64,000 nucleotides of DNA. It comes from Rotaria macrura (taxonomy: Eukaryota > Rotifera > Eurotatoria > Philodinida > Philodinidae). The stretch covers positions 1-64,000 of the forward strand of contig OENT01000838.1 in assembly GCA_900239685.1 (NCBI GenBank), read 5' to 3'. The stretch's first letter is position 1. Every line of letters begins with the position of its first letter. Positions 18,153 through 29,800 of the stretch are shown here, piece after piece. A model generated the notes under the pieces. The model did not search any database. It saw nothing but the letters and a program-made list of their open reading frames with translations, and was not told the DNA's origin. The translations under genes were made by a program, and so were the position numbers.

Positions 18153-19757
18153 TAAACATATCTTGTAGTCCTCTTTTCTTTTTCTAAGTATTATTGTAGT
18201 GAACCTAGAATACTATTGAACTCACAATTGAATCATATTCAACAAACCATTGCTTTATATCTCTATAACCATAAAAGTAAATGTTGTAATCCTTTTTATT
18301 CCTGTTTTAGTCCAGCATGTTATACATCTTTACATTTATAGAATATGTTGTCTATATTTCATTGGATTTCTTTTCATATTTATTATATATACATACACAC
18401 ATTTACAAGTTGAGTATCGTTGATCCATTGAATCACAATTAGTTTTTATTTTATTTAATTACATATATATATATATATATATATCTACTAAAAAATAGAA
18501 TATTTTTGTCGATGTAGTTGACCGATCACTAAATAGTACGAATGATTTAGTAATATAACCATCAATACTTCTTTTCTTTCATGCCTATCACACACTAGGC
18601 AATAGAATATACTAGATCTATCTGTATACACTCAATTTTTTTGACATACAGTATAATTAAACGAAGTGAAAGATGAAACAAAACTCAATGATATGAGTGA
18701 GATATAAATTTTTGTTCATCTCGATTTATTGAATATGACAAATAATATTTCAATTCGTTCATCGTATGAGATGCTTGTACGCCACAAAAGAAAAATGAAG
18801 ACATTGTTAAAAACATTGGATCCTATATGCTGATATAATTGTTATTTTTACAGTTCATTTCTGTTTGACGTATAAACACCATTAGTTCATGCCAATTTCA
18901 TAGGAGTGCGCACATAAAAAATATTGACTTTAACTTTTTCAATTGGTCATCGTCATCTTGATAGTTCAAAAGTATAATACTTGCAATGCATTTTAATTGA
19001 GTTTCAAGTATTTCTAGTTATTGTTGTTTGAGTTAAGATAATATCGAATTGCTATGATTCACATGACAGCTATCTTTCAACAACAAGTATTTCCCCATGG
19101 GACGTCAATCATAATCGTGATAAGAACTGTATATTGAGAAAAAAGCTTCGTATACATGATGTATTTATACTAGTGTTTGACCTCTTATCTATTCATTTTA
19201 TTGCCTTGAACAAGCAAATGAGTGTCTCTATTTGTGAAAATTGTCATTACCAGTTCACTTGAATACATACATACATACATAGGTATATATATATATATAA
19301 TTATACATCTTGGTCCGACCCGTTTGTATCACTTCGAATGTTTCTTTTCTTTTTTCTGTCGCTTTGTTCAAGCACAGCTGTTTCAAATGTCGATGTGCGA
19401 CGTCTGAACAAGGAGAGAACAATAGCAAGAGAAACGGCGACTTTTTTTCTCTACCATTATTACAGACATTCAATTACAAGCCTCTTACTTTTTCTCGTTC
19501 GACATAGTATGCCATCTAATCTCACATTGCGATCTTACTCATTGGTCTTTTTCTTCTTTGTTGCTTTTTTTTTATTATTTATAGATGATTGATAAGTGTT
19601 GCTGTTCTGTTTGACCATTAACGCGTCTTACTCTCATTCTTCTTCTTGTTCGCCTACTGCATCGGTTCGGCTACCGAGTATATTGTATATCTGACTATTG
19701 ACAAAGATAATTTCTTTTTAATATCTTTCTTTCTCAACTGATCTGTCGACAACGAAT
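18153..19757. other. Intergenic with microsatellites, upstream of the ankyrin gene
   Basis: About 1.6 kb. It contains an (AT)n run at 18,463-18,484 and a CATA/TA run at 19,264-19,299. AATAAA-like signals for PFK are expected just after 18,152. Open frames at 19,222-19,592 overlap on both strands and are low-complexity Phe/Ser/Leu frames from T-rich DNA; I do not consider them genes. The promoter and 5' UTR of the ankyrin gene probably lie in the right half. Confidence 0.5.
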
Positions 19758-21357
19758 ATGACAACGATGACAAGTCCTAACACCAACGGTGCTACACAAT
19801 TACAAGATAAAACAACAATATCAACCAAAGCCAATAGTAATAGTCAAGGTGACGACATAAACCAATCATCAACTTCTACTAGTTCAATTACACCAGAGGC
19901 ATCTAGTAGTCAAGCAACAATAAAACCTTCAATACCGCAAGAATCTTCATTTGAACAAGCATTCTTTTTCGGTTTAACTATTGATGATGCCGTTAATTCA
20001 ACTGAAAATCTCATGGAATTATTCTATAATGCATGCAAATTTAATCATTTAGAACTTGTAAAAAGATGTGTCGAAGAAAAACATGTTAATGTTAATGAAT
20101 CATTCAATAATGATTATCCACTATGCATTGCTAGGTAAGTTACTCGAGTATCAACGATGTATCGAAGAAATAAAAACGATTCGAAAACAATAGAAAAGAA
20201 AAGAACTGTAACATTAATACATTTGTTTTTATCTTAGCCATAAAGGTCATATTGAAATAGTTCGTTTTTTACTGGCTCATGGTGCTGACATTCATCTGAA
20301 ACGAGAGCTTAATCTAACGAATACACGTGGCAATAATCGTTTAACACGTAGTAATGTAACGTATGGTGATAGTTCTCTTTCACTTGCCGTTAAATATGGT
20401 TTCGAAGATATTGCTATTGAACTTGTCGAACATGGAAGTGATATATTAAGTTCTAATAATGATTTTGAAAAATCTCCATTGCAAGATGCTATTCGACTTA
20501 ATCGAATGCGTGTTTTACATGTTTTTATTGACAAACTTAAAACTATAAAAGCAACATCGGATTATGATGAATCGTTATTATTACAGAAAAAAGGAGATAT
20601 ACTTCGACAATGTCTTATCAATGATCAAATTGAAGCATTAAGAATATTCGTACCTAATGTATGGGAAGAACTTAACAGTGATTTTATGTTTACTGTATTA
20701 AGTAATTTGATGTTAAAAAATAAAATTCAATCAGACAAAGCATTTGATGTATTAGAAACGATACTTGATGCTATTCCAACACCGAAATTAAAAATGTATG
20801 ACATAGGTGATTTACTCAGACGATTTTTACACATTTTGCAAGCTCAATTTGTAACAATTAATGATGATCGAATTCAAATACTCTACTTACGTACATCACT
20901 TATTTTTACTATACTTAAATATCATGAAATTATTGATTTTACGAAATATTTGGACTTGTTAGACGTCTTTTTTCGTGCTATTTACAATAGTGTCGAAAGT
21001 ACAGGTAAGATATTCATTCAACACATATGAACATGCATTTCTATCGGATTATATATTACAGGCGAAGGAGTCAATCAAATCTATGAATACATTGTACGAT
21101 TTTATGAAAATCTTATTTTAATGGGTCATCTTAGTCTAACAAATAATACAGTTATATTAAAATTACTCGAATGTGAGCATGTTCAACGTATGCAACCTAT
21201 CGATATGTATTTATCATGGCGTGCACGTAATCCATTTTTACTCAAAGAGACTTGCCGTCTCATGATCAAAAATAAATTACCATCGTACAAGCGTATTATA
21301 CTCGAAAACTTAAATCTCAATGATGATGCATTTTCATATTTATATTATCAACGATAG
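19758..21357 (+). CDS. Ankyrin-repeat protein
   Basis: Three exons (19758-20134, 20238-21004, 21062-21357) join in frame to 479 residues. Residues 1-65 are a low-complexity Ser/Thr/Gln/Asn region, probably disordered. Residues about 85-250 hold divergent ankyrin repeats: ACKFNHLELVKRCVEE..VNVNES, then SHKGHIEIVRFLLAHGADIH, then AVKYGFEDIAIELVEHGSDI and AIRLNRMRVLHVFIDKL. The C-terminal 230 residues are alpha-helical-looking, without a motif I recognise. Ankyrin repeats mediate protein binding; no enzymatic domain is visible. It precedes an F-box gene on the same strand, but nothing shows a functional link. Confidence 0.8.
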
Positions 21358-21742
21358 TCGTTTAGCATTATTATATATACTCGCAATAATACCATTCAGT
21401 GTTTCTTAGTCGTGATACAACAATAATTATATTCTCTCTATTTGTGTGTTTGTCTGTTTCATATCCCTCTTGCTACAGTTTATATAAAGCTATCTGGAAG
21501 AAAAAAAAACAACCTGAGACACTTTTGTGTGAAAAAATAAATTGATTCGAATTTTATTGAATTTCAAAAATAACAGTGTGTGCGTATTCGTATCTTCTGT
21601 TTCTTTTCTTTTTTTGTTTGTTCTCTCAAATTTATAATTATCGTCTAATAAAATAGAGCAATTTGAAAACGAAGAACACTATCTTTGTTTGATAACAGAA
21701 CTAAAGTATTTCTAGATTGATATATCAGCGACACTTATTAGG
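21358..21742. other. Intergenic, ankyrin gene / F-box gene
   Basis: A gap of 385 nt holding AATAAA-like signals near 21,535 and 21,648 and a possible acceptor (TTTCTAG, about 21,710-21,716) before the F-box ATG. This may be an ordinary intergenic region or a trans-spliced leader site. Confidence 0.35.
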
Positions 21743-22711
21743 ATGTCTATTAAATCCTTTTTCTCCTGGATTTTCCATCCAACGAATGAGAGTACGACAG
21801 ATACGGCATCGTATATTTTTAATTTGCCACCTGAAATTCTTCAAAACATTACCGATCATTTGAGTACGCATGATATTATTTCTTTAAGTCAATCTTGTCA
21901 ATTTTTCTACATTCTAATTAATAATGATAATTTTTGGATTCATCGTATCCATTATCAATTTCCTGAGCCGGTTGCTAAACTTTATGCGGTGAATTTATTT
22001 CAAAAACCAGAACATATTTCAACAACTGATGAAATTCGCCCATCAGGTTTCGATCATACATCAGAAAATAGTGAATTAGATCTTGCTGGAATCAATTCAG
22101 CTACACATTATAATGATGAAGCTCTTGAGAAGCGTCATGCTAAAATGTATATATCGAAAGAAAATTTTTTAACTCATCTGCAATATTTTCAATACCGAAA
22201 ACCAAGAAATTTGCTGACTATTCCATTAATGAAATTAATCTATTTCTATATGTTGGATAGAAAACGAACTTCAATTGTTAATATGAGTGTAATACATCGT
22301 AATGATCATTATCTTGTCGAAGAAAAGGATAAAGATAGTTTAACAGGGAGCATCATCTGTTTACGCGATGTATGTTGGCTTCAAATTACTGGTCGTTTTG
22401 AACATAGTATTATGCCTGGAAAATATGAAGTTATTTGGCGAATGAAATGTTATAATCAACATATTAGTATATCGGGAGAAACAGAATTTATCGTCGTACC
22501 ATTGCATGGTAAAATGTTAATTCGGAAAGTATCTAACAACGATTTTCAAGCGTATGCACTCGAACATGGCACGCGTTGGTTTTCAACTAATATGGGTCAT
22601 ATTATAGTTTATGAAGTCTCGCCAGTTTTTATTGGAATACGTAATTGGAAAAGCCGTAATTGGAAATCTGGCATCTCGTGGGACTGTATCGAATTGAAGT
22701 TGATATCATAA
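21743..22711 (+). CDS. F-box protein with PP2-like C-terminal domain
   Basis: A single uninterrupted frame of 322 residues. Residues about 27-70 form an F-box (LPPEILQNITDHLSTHDIISLSQSCQFFY..FW), the adaptor that docks to Skp1 in SCF ubiquitin ligases. After a linker, residues about 205-322 resemble the phloem-protein-2 (PP2) carbohydrate-binding domain: VCWLQITGRFEHSIMPGKYE near the start, a VSNNDF stretch in the middle, and NWKSGISWDCIELKLI at the end (PP2 families end with a WKSGL..GIEIRP-type motif). F-box plus PP2 is best known from plants. It would suggest glycan or glycoprotein recognition for ubiquitination, but that is inference. It is intronless while its neighbours are multi-exon; base composition looks like its neighbours. 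Confidence 0.75.
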   Translation: MSIKSFFSWIFHPTNESTTDTASYIFNLPPEILQNITDHLSTHDIISLSQSCQFFYILINNDNFWIHRIHYQFPEPVAKLYAVNLFQKPEHISTTDEIRPSGFDHTSENSELDLAGINSATHYNDEALEKRHAKMYISKENFLTHLQYFQYRKPRNLLTIPLMKLIYFYMLDRKRTSIVNMSVIHRNDHYLVEEKDKDSLTGSIICLRDVCWLQITGRFEHSIMPGKYEVIWRMKCYNQHISISGETEFIVVPLHGKMLIRKVSNNDFQAYALEHGTRWFSTNMGHIIVYEVSPVFIGIRNWKSRNWKSGISWDCIELKLIS

Positions 22712-23528
22712 TTTCGTGAAAAATATTCATCTACATTTTATTCTATATTTTAATAATCATTGCAAAATATCTATTCAATAGATATGATCTAACGTATAGT
22801 TTTAAAAAGTTATTCTAGCCTCTTCGCAAGAATAAGTTAACCATCCACTAAAATGCGTTTGTTTTGCTTCGCACATTTATCGTAATAAAAGTATTCGACT
22901 AACAATTTGAAAGAAGTTTACATCAGTAAGTGAAAATCAACAAAGTTAAAAAGAGCATAGTTTGCAATCTTTTCATTTTCTGTATATGTCGATAAATGTT
23001 ATTTCATGTTATTATCACAGAGATCGTACTATATATTCTTTTTCTCGTATGTTAATCATTGACTACTGAAAGAACATATATATATATATATAAACAAGAG
23101 AACATTCTTCTTGATTCAAATAGCAACATTGATGATTATTTTACCATCGTTATTACTTCTTAAGTAAACAAAAGAAATCATAGATGGCATTGGTCGTCAT
23201 TGATAATTAGTCATGTTAATCAATGTTCATAGTTTCAAATGAAATATATATGATATTAAATATGGTCATACTATGGGTTGATATGATAACAGTTAAATAT
23301 ATCTGTCAATCTTGTTTTTCTATTCAAAATCTTGTTTCTATAGAAACTTATATGTTTGTATTGCAATAATTCAATCGATCAAGCATCTGAAATTGTACGT
23401 ACAGTGAAGAAAACGAACTCAACTTTCATAATGCCGAATACTCGAGCGTTAAAATGAAAACAAAACAAAAAGCAGTACACTTTCTTGTCTACTTGAGTTT
23501 AGCTTAACATAGAGGAAAAGACTAAAAG
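22712..23528. other. Intergenic, F-box gene / INPP5E
   Basis: About 0.8 kb of AT-rich sequence with a TA run near 23,078-23,092. The promoter of the downstream gene is expected here. No coding sequence is seen. Confidence 0.4.
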
Positions 23529-26500
23529 ATGACAGATAATATTGACGAAAATCAACCGAAAAATCGTAGAACTTCGTTTACACTAGCATCAGTTGAAGAA
23601 GAATCCGAGCGAACTAGTACCTTAGCTGAGTTGGTCAATAGTACACCATTGGTGGATCCTAAACATGCTGCGACACCAATACTGACTAATTCACAACGAA
23701 CTCGTCGACGAAGTAGTACCTCTATCATGCAAGCCCTTGTCCATCATCACTTACTCACAACACATGATGCACGAAAAAGGTAAACCTATGGATGACTATC
23801 TCCGATGTGTGACTTGGAAATTCTATGATTTTATAGAAATTTTCTTGTTGGATCTGGACGACAAATACCAGAAGATGTTACGCATGATATTTCTGCATCG
23901 TTTCAAAATGGACGATCATTAACCATAATGGTTGCAACATGGAATACAGGTGAAGCAGAAAAATTATATCAACAAAATATAACACCAACAGCTCGAGAAG
24001 ATGCTAAGAAAAAGGAACGTATGCTTGATGATGTGTGTGATATATTATTACCAACTTTTCTCGAACATGTTTCCGATTTAATCATTGTTTGTACACAAGA
24101 AATGTCTGCAATAAAAAACAAGTATACTGTTTAAAATGAATACTCACTTTCTGGTCAGAAGGTTGCTCTTTGTTTTTGTAATATAGATCTGATTGGGAAA
24201 TTTTGCTTCAAGAAGCTGTTGGTCCATATCATGTTTTATTTCATTCAATACATTTCGGCACGTTATCTTTGTGTATATTTTTACGAAGAGATTTGATTTG
24301 GTACTGCACTGGTATATTAAAAAATAAAACTCAAAGAAACCAATCGTGTAGCAAGTAATCACTTTTTTTCTCTCTTTAGAGCCTGACGAAGATATTATTA
24401 AATTTCGAGCTGTAGGCCCTATACGTACGAAAGCTTCACTAGTTGCAACTTTTGATCTTTTTGGTACTTCATTTATGATCATCAACTCACATTTTGAAGG
24501 TTTGATTATTATAAAGCCTAAAGTTTCTCAATTAATTCAGATCCGTTTTTGTTAAGCTGGTGATGGTCATGAAGGTCGATCAAATCGACGATTAAATTTT
24601 CAAAACACATTAGATAAACTATCCATACCTGAAGGATATATTCAAAAAACTCTCATACCAAATAGATCGTTGACAGCCTTGGGCGATGTCGAGGGTTTGA
24701 AACGTAGTAACTCAACAGGATCGCTCGAGTCCTTTGGAAATGGAAGCGTAGGTAAAAATTTGCTGTTAAATTATTGAGCCGTCAGCTTTCTTGGTATACT
24801 GAATTCTACATTCATTTTCTTAGATGTAACACGAACATGCGATTGTATCTTTTGGGCCGGTGATATGAATTTTCGAGTTGAAATGAAACATCAAGAAGTG
24901 GTGGATCTTTGTGATCAAAAAAAATATGCTGACATTTTAGTTAAAGATGAATTCCGCATGCTACACGAGAAAGCTGGTGAAACATATTTCCTCATTCTTT
25001 GAAGTTTTGGACAATAATCAAAATAAATTTTATTTCTTAATTTTTCAGGTGATCGATACGGTGATTTCAAAGAAGCAGATATTGATTTTCCGCCAACATA
25101 TAAATTTGATTTACGTTCTCATAGTGATACTTATGCTAAGAATCGAACCCCATCCTATACAGTAAGAATAATGCATGATTGAATTGAATATTATTTGTTT
25201 TCGTTTTTCATTTTTCGATTTCGTTTCATTCACGTATAACTAATATACTTCGGATCATGAGAAAACATGGCCTCTTTTCGATATAAGTTGTTTATCCTTT
25301 TGACATCATTTCAATGGAGATGAGTTTTATTAACGAAAAATTCAAAACAATTTTAGAATCATTTCTATCGATAAGAAAGTTTCATTGTTCGAGAAAATGT
25401 AACAATAGGATTCTATCTCATTGTACCGTGTAGATTTGACCCTATTGAGTTGCATGTGACATAATCAAATATGATTGTTGCAATATAGTTACTTAATGGT
25501 AACGGCATTGTGTGAGTGAAATTTGTTAGAAAAAGCCGTATTAATATCAACGGTTAGCTATTATTACCTCTGGAATCATTCTTCTGAATTTCTAACATAG
25601 TGTTAGCATTGTAACACACTGGCCTGGTGTCAAGTATCACTTCAATGTTTTACGTCTGATGAATCTAGTAATTGTCGATTTCTACAATTGTAAGAATTCG
25701 TCTTGACAGTCATGTTCGTCGTAACATGCGATTAGTCTGTAGGGATGCACCAAGTCGAATTTCCGCTAAAATTAAAATCCAATTCTTTTTTGGTTTGATA
25801 GAAGTTGATTTGGAATTGATTAGAAGGGATGCACCAATGCTTCGTGTTGAAGTCAATCTTAATTTCAACTAGGCATGCGGCAGCTTCATCTCAGTTGTCA
25901 GTGTTCAAGTTGTAAGGCACGCTATAACTCTTGTGAGGTCACGATGTTCACTAGTTCATATTTTTTCCGAACTGAACTTCTACATCTCTATTGCTTCCAA
26001 GTAATCAATACGATCAAAAGTACAGATCTTAGCCAGCAGAGCTCATTAATCCTTATAGAAGACACCCATCAATATAACAAATGCGTCCTACCGAGCTGGC
26101 TACAAATCTTCATGATTTATCCGAGAGGAAGCGTAGCGATAAGTCAGTATTGGGAGCATTGTGCGGTATCCGTCTGTGTTAATCGATAATTAACAGTAAA
26201 TGATCTAACATGCGAGTTTCTTTAGAATATCTAGTTTATGCTGCAGATTGTTTATATTTATCTAAAGAATATAATTTATGTGTATCCAAGGATGGTTTTA
26301 AGTTATAGAATCAGCGTTTAGAAGCTGTATAGGATTCAGCTGCCCGATGCATTGATATATTCTATATGTACCACTAAACCATAGTTGAAAGAATCTTTAG
26401 GGTTCAAAGAAAGGTGTTCGTTTGAGATATTTCAAGTATACCGTATACATATGTGAATACTAGTTTTCAATGTTCACTATTACTGGTATTTGAATTGAGC

Positions 26501-27482
26501 AGTAGGTTGATACTAGATATGCACACATAACGAAGCAGATGTTTCCGTTTTGAGAACTAATAACACTGATGAACATACAAAATCGTGCTCGTTTTACTAA
26601 ATGTTTGAAATTTTAAATACCAATGTAGGTTTTAGTTTAGACGAAGTTTTCTGTAGTTTCAATGAAGGTACTTTGGTAAATTCTTTGTCTTTAACAAGCT
26701 TGATGGTATGTTGAAAACCTCGTGTCTTATTTATCGATTATAGCACCGCGTGAAAAATAGAGATGAAAAAAAAACATGAACTTGTGAACATCTCCAACTC
26801 GAAAGAAGTACAGCTTGTCTTGCAATTCGAACTCTCGGAACTGAGTTGAAACTGCCACATAACTAATTGGAATTGAGATTGATTTCTGCGCCAAGTATCT
26901 TGGTGCATGAGTTCTATGAATTGGATTTGATACATATCTATTATTTTGATATAGTATATTTTCGACGACAAAGATTCGAATAGCTATTAATAATCATGTA
27001 CGAAACGAATACTAAAATTTTGCATCACGATTAAAATAAATAGTGAATGTGTAAGAAATATTTTTCGTATCGTAGGATCGCATTCTTTATCGAGATAAAC
27101 ACGGATCGGAACTTATATGTACACAATATCAATCTGTTCAAAATGTAAAACATTCTGATCACAAACCTGTAGTTGCTCATTTTTATCTTAAACTTAAGCC
27201 TGGTTTACATAAGTAAGCATATTGTAGACATCGACAACGTATCCTTCGTCTTATTTTATCGTTGCAATATGTTTTAGAGGAAATCTTTCGTATGGGAAAT
27301 TTAATTACGATGTGTACAAGCGTGGTAAGTACTGCTAGTTGATACTATTCTTCTATGTCTCTTATCATTTTCCAATAGGGTGCAAGCAACGCGAACAACA
27401 TCATTCATTGGGTGTTGGTCCAGAAAATACAAGAAACCGTCGGCAAACTGCAGCTAAAAGTTCTGTTTGCGTTTTGCAATGA
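23529..27482 (+). CDS. INPP5E: INPP5E-like phosphoinositide 5-phosphatase with CaaX box
   Basis: Ten exons (23529-23779, 23837-24121, 24187-24311, 24380-24499, 24557-24751, 24824-24976, 25049-25161, 27076-27212, 27278-27324, 27379-27482) join in frame to 509 residues. The enzyme removes the 5-phosphate from PI(4,5)P2 and PI(3,4,5)P3; vertebrate INPP5E acts in the primary cilium. The 5-phosphatase domain starts at about residue 112 (MVATWNTG). It contains the catalytic motifs TQE, INSHF, WAGDMNFR, DFPPTYKFD, RTPSYTDRILYR and SDHKPV, followed by the INPP5E-type GKFNYDVYKRG. The protein ends SSVCVLQ, a CaaX prenylation box; human INPP5E also ends in CaaX. The first 100 residues are Ser/Thr/Arg-rich and shorter than in human (644 aa in total). 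Intron 7 (1.9 kb) holds a degenerate inverted repeat. Confidence 0.93.
25738..26925. repeat. Degenerate inverted-repeat element in INPP5E intron 7
   Basis: The stretch at about 25,815-25,990 is repeated in inverted orientation at about 26,745-26,925, at roughly 70% identity by eye. Short frames on opposite strands therefore share residues such as the MFTSS motif. The motif AGGGATGCACCAA occurs at about 25,740 and again at about 25,827, and its degenerate inverse (CTTGGTGCATGAG) at about 26,898-26,912. This looks like an old non-autonomous DNA transposon or foldback element. GGATGCACC-type ends recall some hAT elements, but I could not define the termini or a target-site duplication. Confidence 0.45.
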
Positions 27483-29800
27483 ATTTAGTTGTGTGTTTTG
27501 TTGTAATCATTCATTGATGAACCAAGACAATCTTTGTTTTTTTAATATATGGAATTTCGAATGTTATAATTTTGTTGTGTTAGTTTGAAACGTCATTGAC
27601 GAAATCTTTATTTCAACATTCAAAGTGTAGAAAATACTGTTTGATAAAGTATGAGAAACAACGTACACAAAAAACGTTAGTACAGATAGCATGTCGATGA
27701 TGTCAGCGGATCGATTCTAATTAACTTGTCATCCCTGTACCAATAGAATATGTCTTACTCTGACGTTCAAAATTACTACTGTGGGTAAATATATACGCAT
27801 ATATCGGACTAATCTAGTAATTAGAATCGATCCGTATGCAGATATGTGTAGAATGGACCATTCCTATTTCGATGATCAATAATCGAGAAAAGACATATGG
27901 CACACGTTTGACACGACCAGAAATTTTATCTTTCAGAATGAAAAATGGTTATTCCTAATTTCTGTGCGACTTGGGCAATATCTCCTACATCTGATTGATC
28001 TATATATAATAAAAATTGACTCTACTGATTTAAAATGAAATGATTGTTTTCTTAGATTTCATGGATTCATTTCTCTGCATAGACATATTATACAAGATGG
28101 GAAAGAAGATGAAAATATTTGATGTAATGATAGAATCAAAGGGATTGAAGAAGAATGCATGATGTCTGCGTATTTAATCATGATGTATCAATGTAGAAAG
28201 CAAGTATTAAGTTTCTGTTTATCGACAGACGATCAAAGAAATATGACCACTGATATGAACAAGAATAACGAAATAGAGAATGTTGTTCAACGTCATTATT
28301 CTCATGAAAGTATTAATATGATTAAACGAATCATGAATTGATGTGATACAAAGAATGAAAGAGATGAAAGATCGTTCGTTGATTGACCCGACTGTGATCA
28401 TCGAGAATGACACTGAGACGAGAAAAACTATAGGTTACAATTTTCAATTATAAACTACAAGATGAACCATGGAAAATTTCTTTAAGAATCGATAGATTAG
28501 AAGAATTGATGAAACGGTAGAAATAAAACGACAGTTCTCTAAATGTGAGCAAAAATAATGTCTCTTGTCAGTTCTAATCGAAGATAATACTTGAAGGCTA
28601 CATGTTAAATGTGACATGTTTATGATAACCTTCAGTGTTTTAAAATTATCTCGGTACATGTAAATCTTTGAATGTGGCTGTTTTTTAAAAGGTGTACTAT
28701 AAACATTCAGCATAAAGTCGTGTATGCTTTAGATCGATTGAGCTCATTGAATGATAATTTTACAAGGGCAATAGTGAAACACTCTGGTACACACATGATG
28801 TCATTATTCTAAGAGAAGCAAACACATTAACATAACAGTTATCAATTAGTCTTGTATATGCCATGAGACACATTCTAGTATTTTATCAGACAGATTTTTT
28901 CGACATTGTCGTTTGTGTCTGGAAACGATATAGAAGCAACACATAATGATCTGACATGCGAAGAACAATATCAAAGGAGAATGTCGATGATCTTCTTGCT
29001 TACTGACCTTGGATTCATTCGATAATTTGATGTAGGATGATTTCAATGGAAACAAGAACCATCCACAAATTAAAATACGAGCGAATTTTAGCAAACCGAT
29101 GTAACAAGTGTGTTCAAAAATGAATGCAAATGATTTTCTAAATGAATTTGAATCTTTTCATAGTTTTTGACATTTAACGGATAGTATTATAAAAAGTTAT
29201 GTCTGAAAATAATCAGTGCATTGCTTTTAGTTTCACACAAATTTCATAAGTATTAACATGATTGTTGTCGTCATGAATTAAACGGTTCGACTTTAAAGAA
29301 AATTTTGGATGATTCAGTCGATATGTGCTGAGATACTTTCAAAACACTCTACATTGTCATATTTATATCACATTCAATGCATTGTTTGATGTTGATCGCT
29401 CTAATATTTTTCAAAGAGTACTTCGTTTTGTTTTGCACTGGTCTATTACCATGGTCAATAGCCATGACAATGCACCAAATGTTGCGGTAGTTCTATTCAA
29501 TAATGTTGAATTACAATGTATTTTACACGAAAAAAAGACGCACAATAAGAACAAAACTGAATGAAAAGTGTAAATCCCCTCAACTACACAAACGAATAAT
29601 TCAATTAAGATTGCCTATCGAAATGTTGAAAAACATAAGCAATAAAGCTAAAATGATTAACTGATTGAGTTACTCGTCAATATTAATAAAAAAAGAAAGA
29701 AAATTAAAAAAAATAGATAGACTCATAAAATAAGATGAATTCAATAAAAATAGATTATCACGGAATTTGCGTATTGGTCCATGTAGGAATTCGTAATCCA
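27483..29800. other. Convergent intergenic region, INPP5E / GBA2
   Basis: About 2.3 kb between the 3' ends of two convergent genes. It should hold both 3' UTRs. It contains a 16-bp inverted-repeat pair (27,707-27,834, listed separately) and short frames of no recognisable family. Nothing else is supported. Confidence 0.45.
27707..27834. repeat. 128-bp element with perfect 16-bp terminal inverted repeats
   Basis: CGGATCGATTCTAATT at 27,707-27,722 is exactly inverted at 27,819-27,834 (AATTAGAATCGATCCG), separated by 96 bp. It could be a miniature inverted-repeat element or a stem-loop in the 3' flank of INPP5E, about 225 bp after its stop codon. Confidence 0.6.

Noticed and set aside
19222-19592. 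Several overlapping frames on both strands near the TA/CATA microsatellite
   Set aside because: They are low-complexity translations of T-rich DNA in the upstream region of the ankyrin gene.
24144-24485. 113-codon minus-strand frame
   Set aside because: It overlaps INPP5E exons 3-4, which are supported by the spliced protein match.
25875-26189. 104-codon plus-strand frame in INPP5E intron 7
   Set aside because: It lies in a repeated inverted segment and its partner reading is on the other strand; there is no protein family and it is best seen as repeat sequence.
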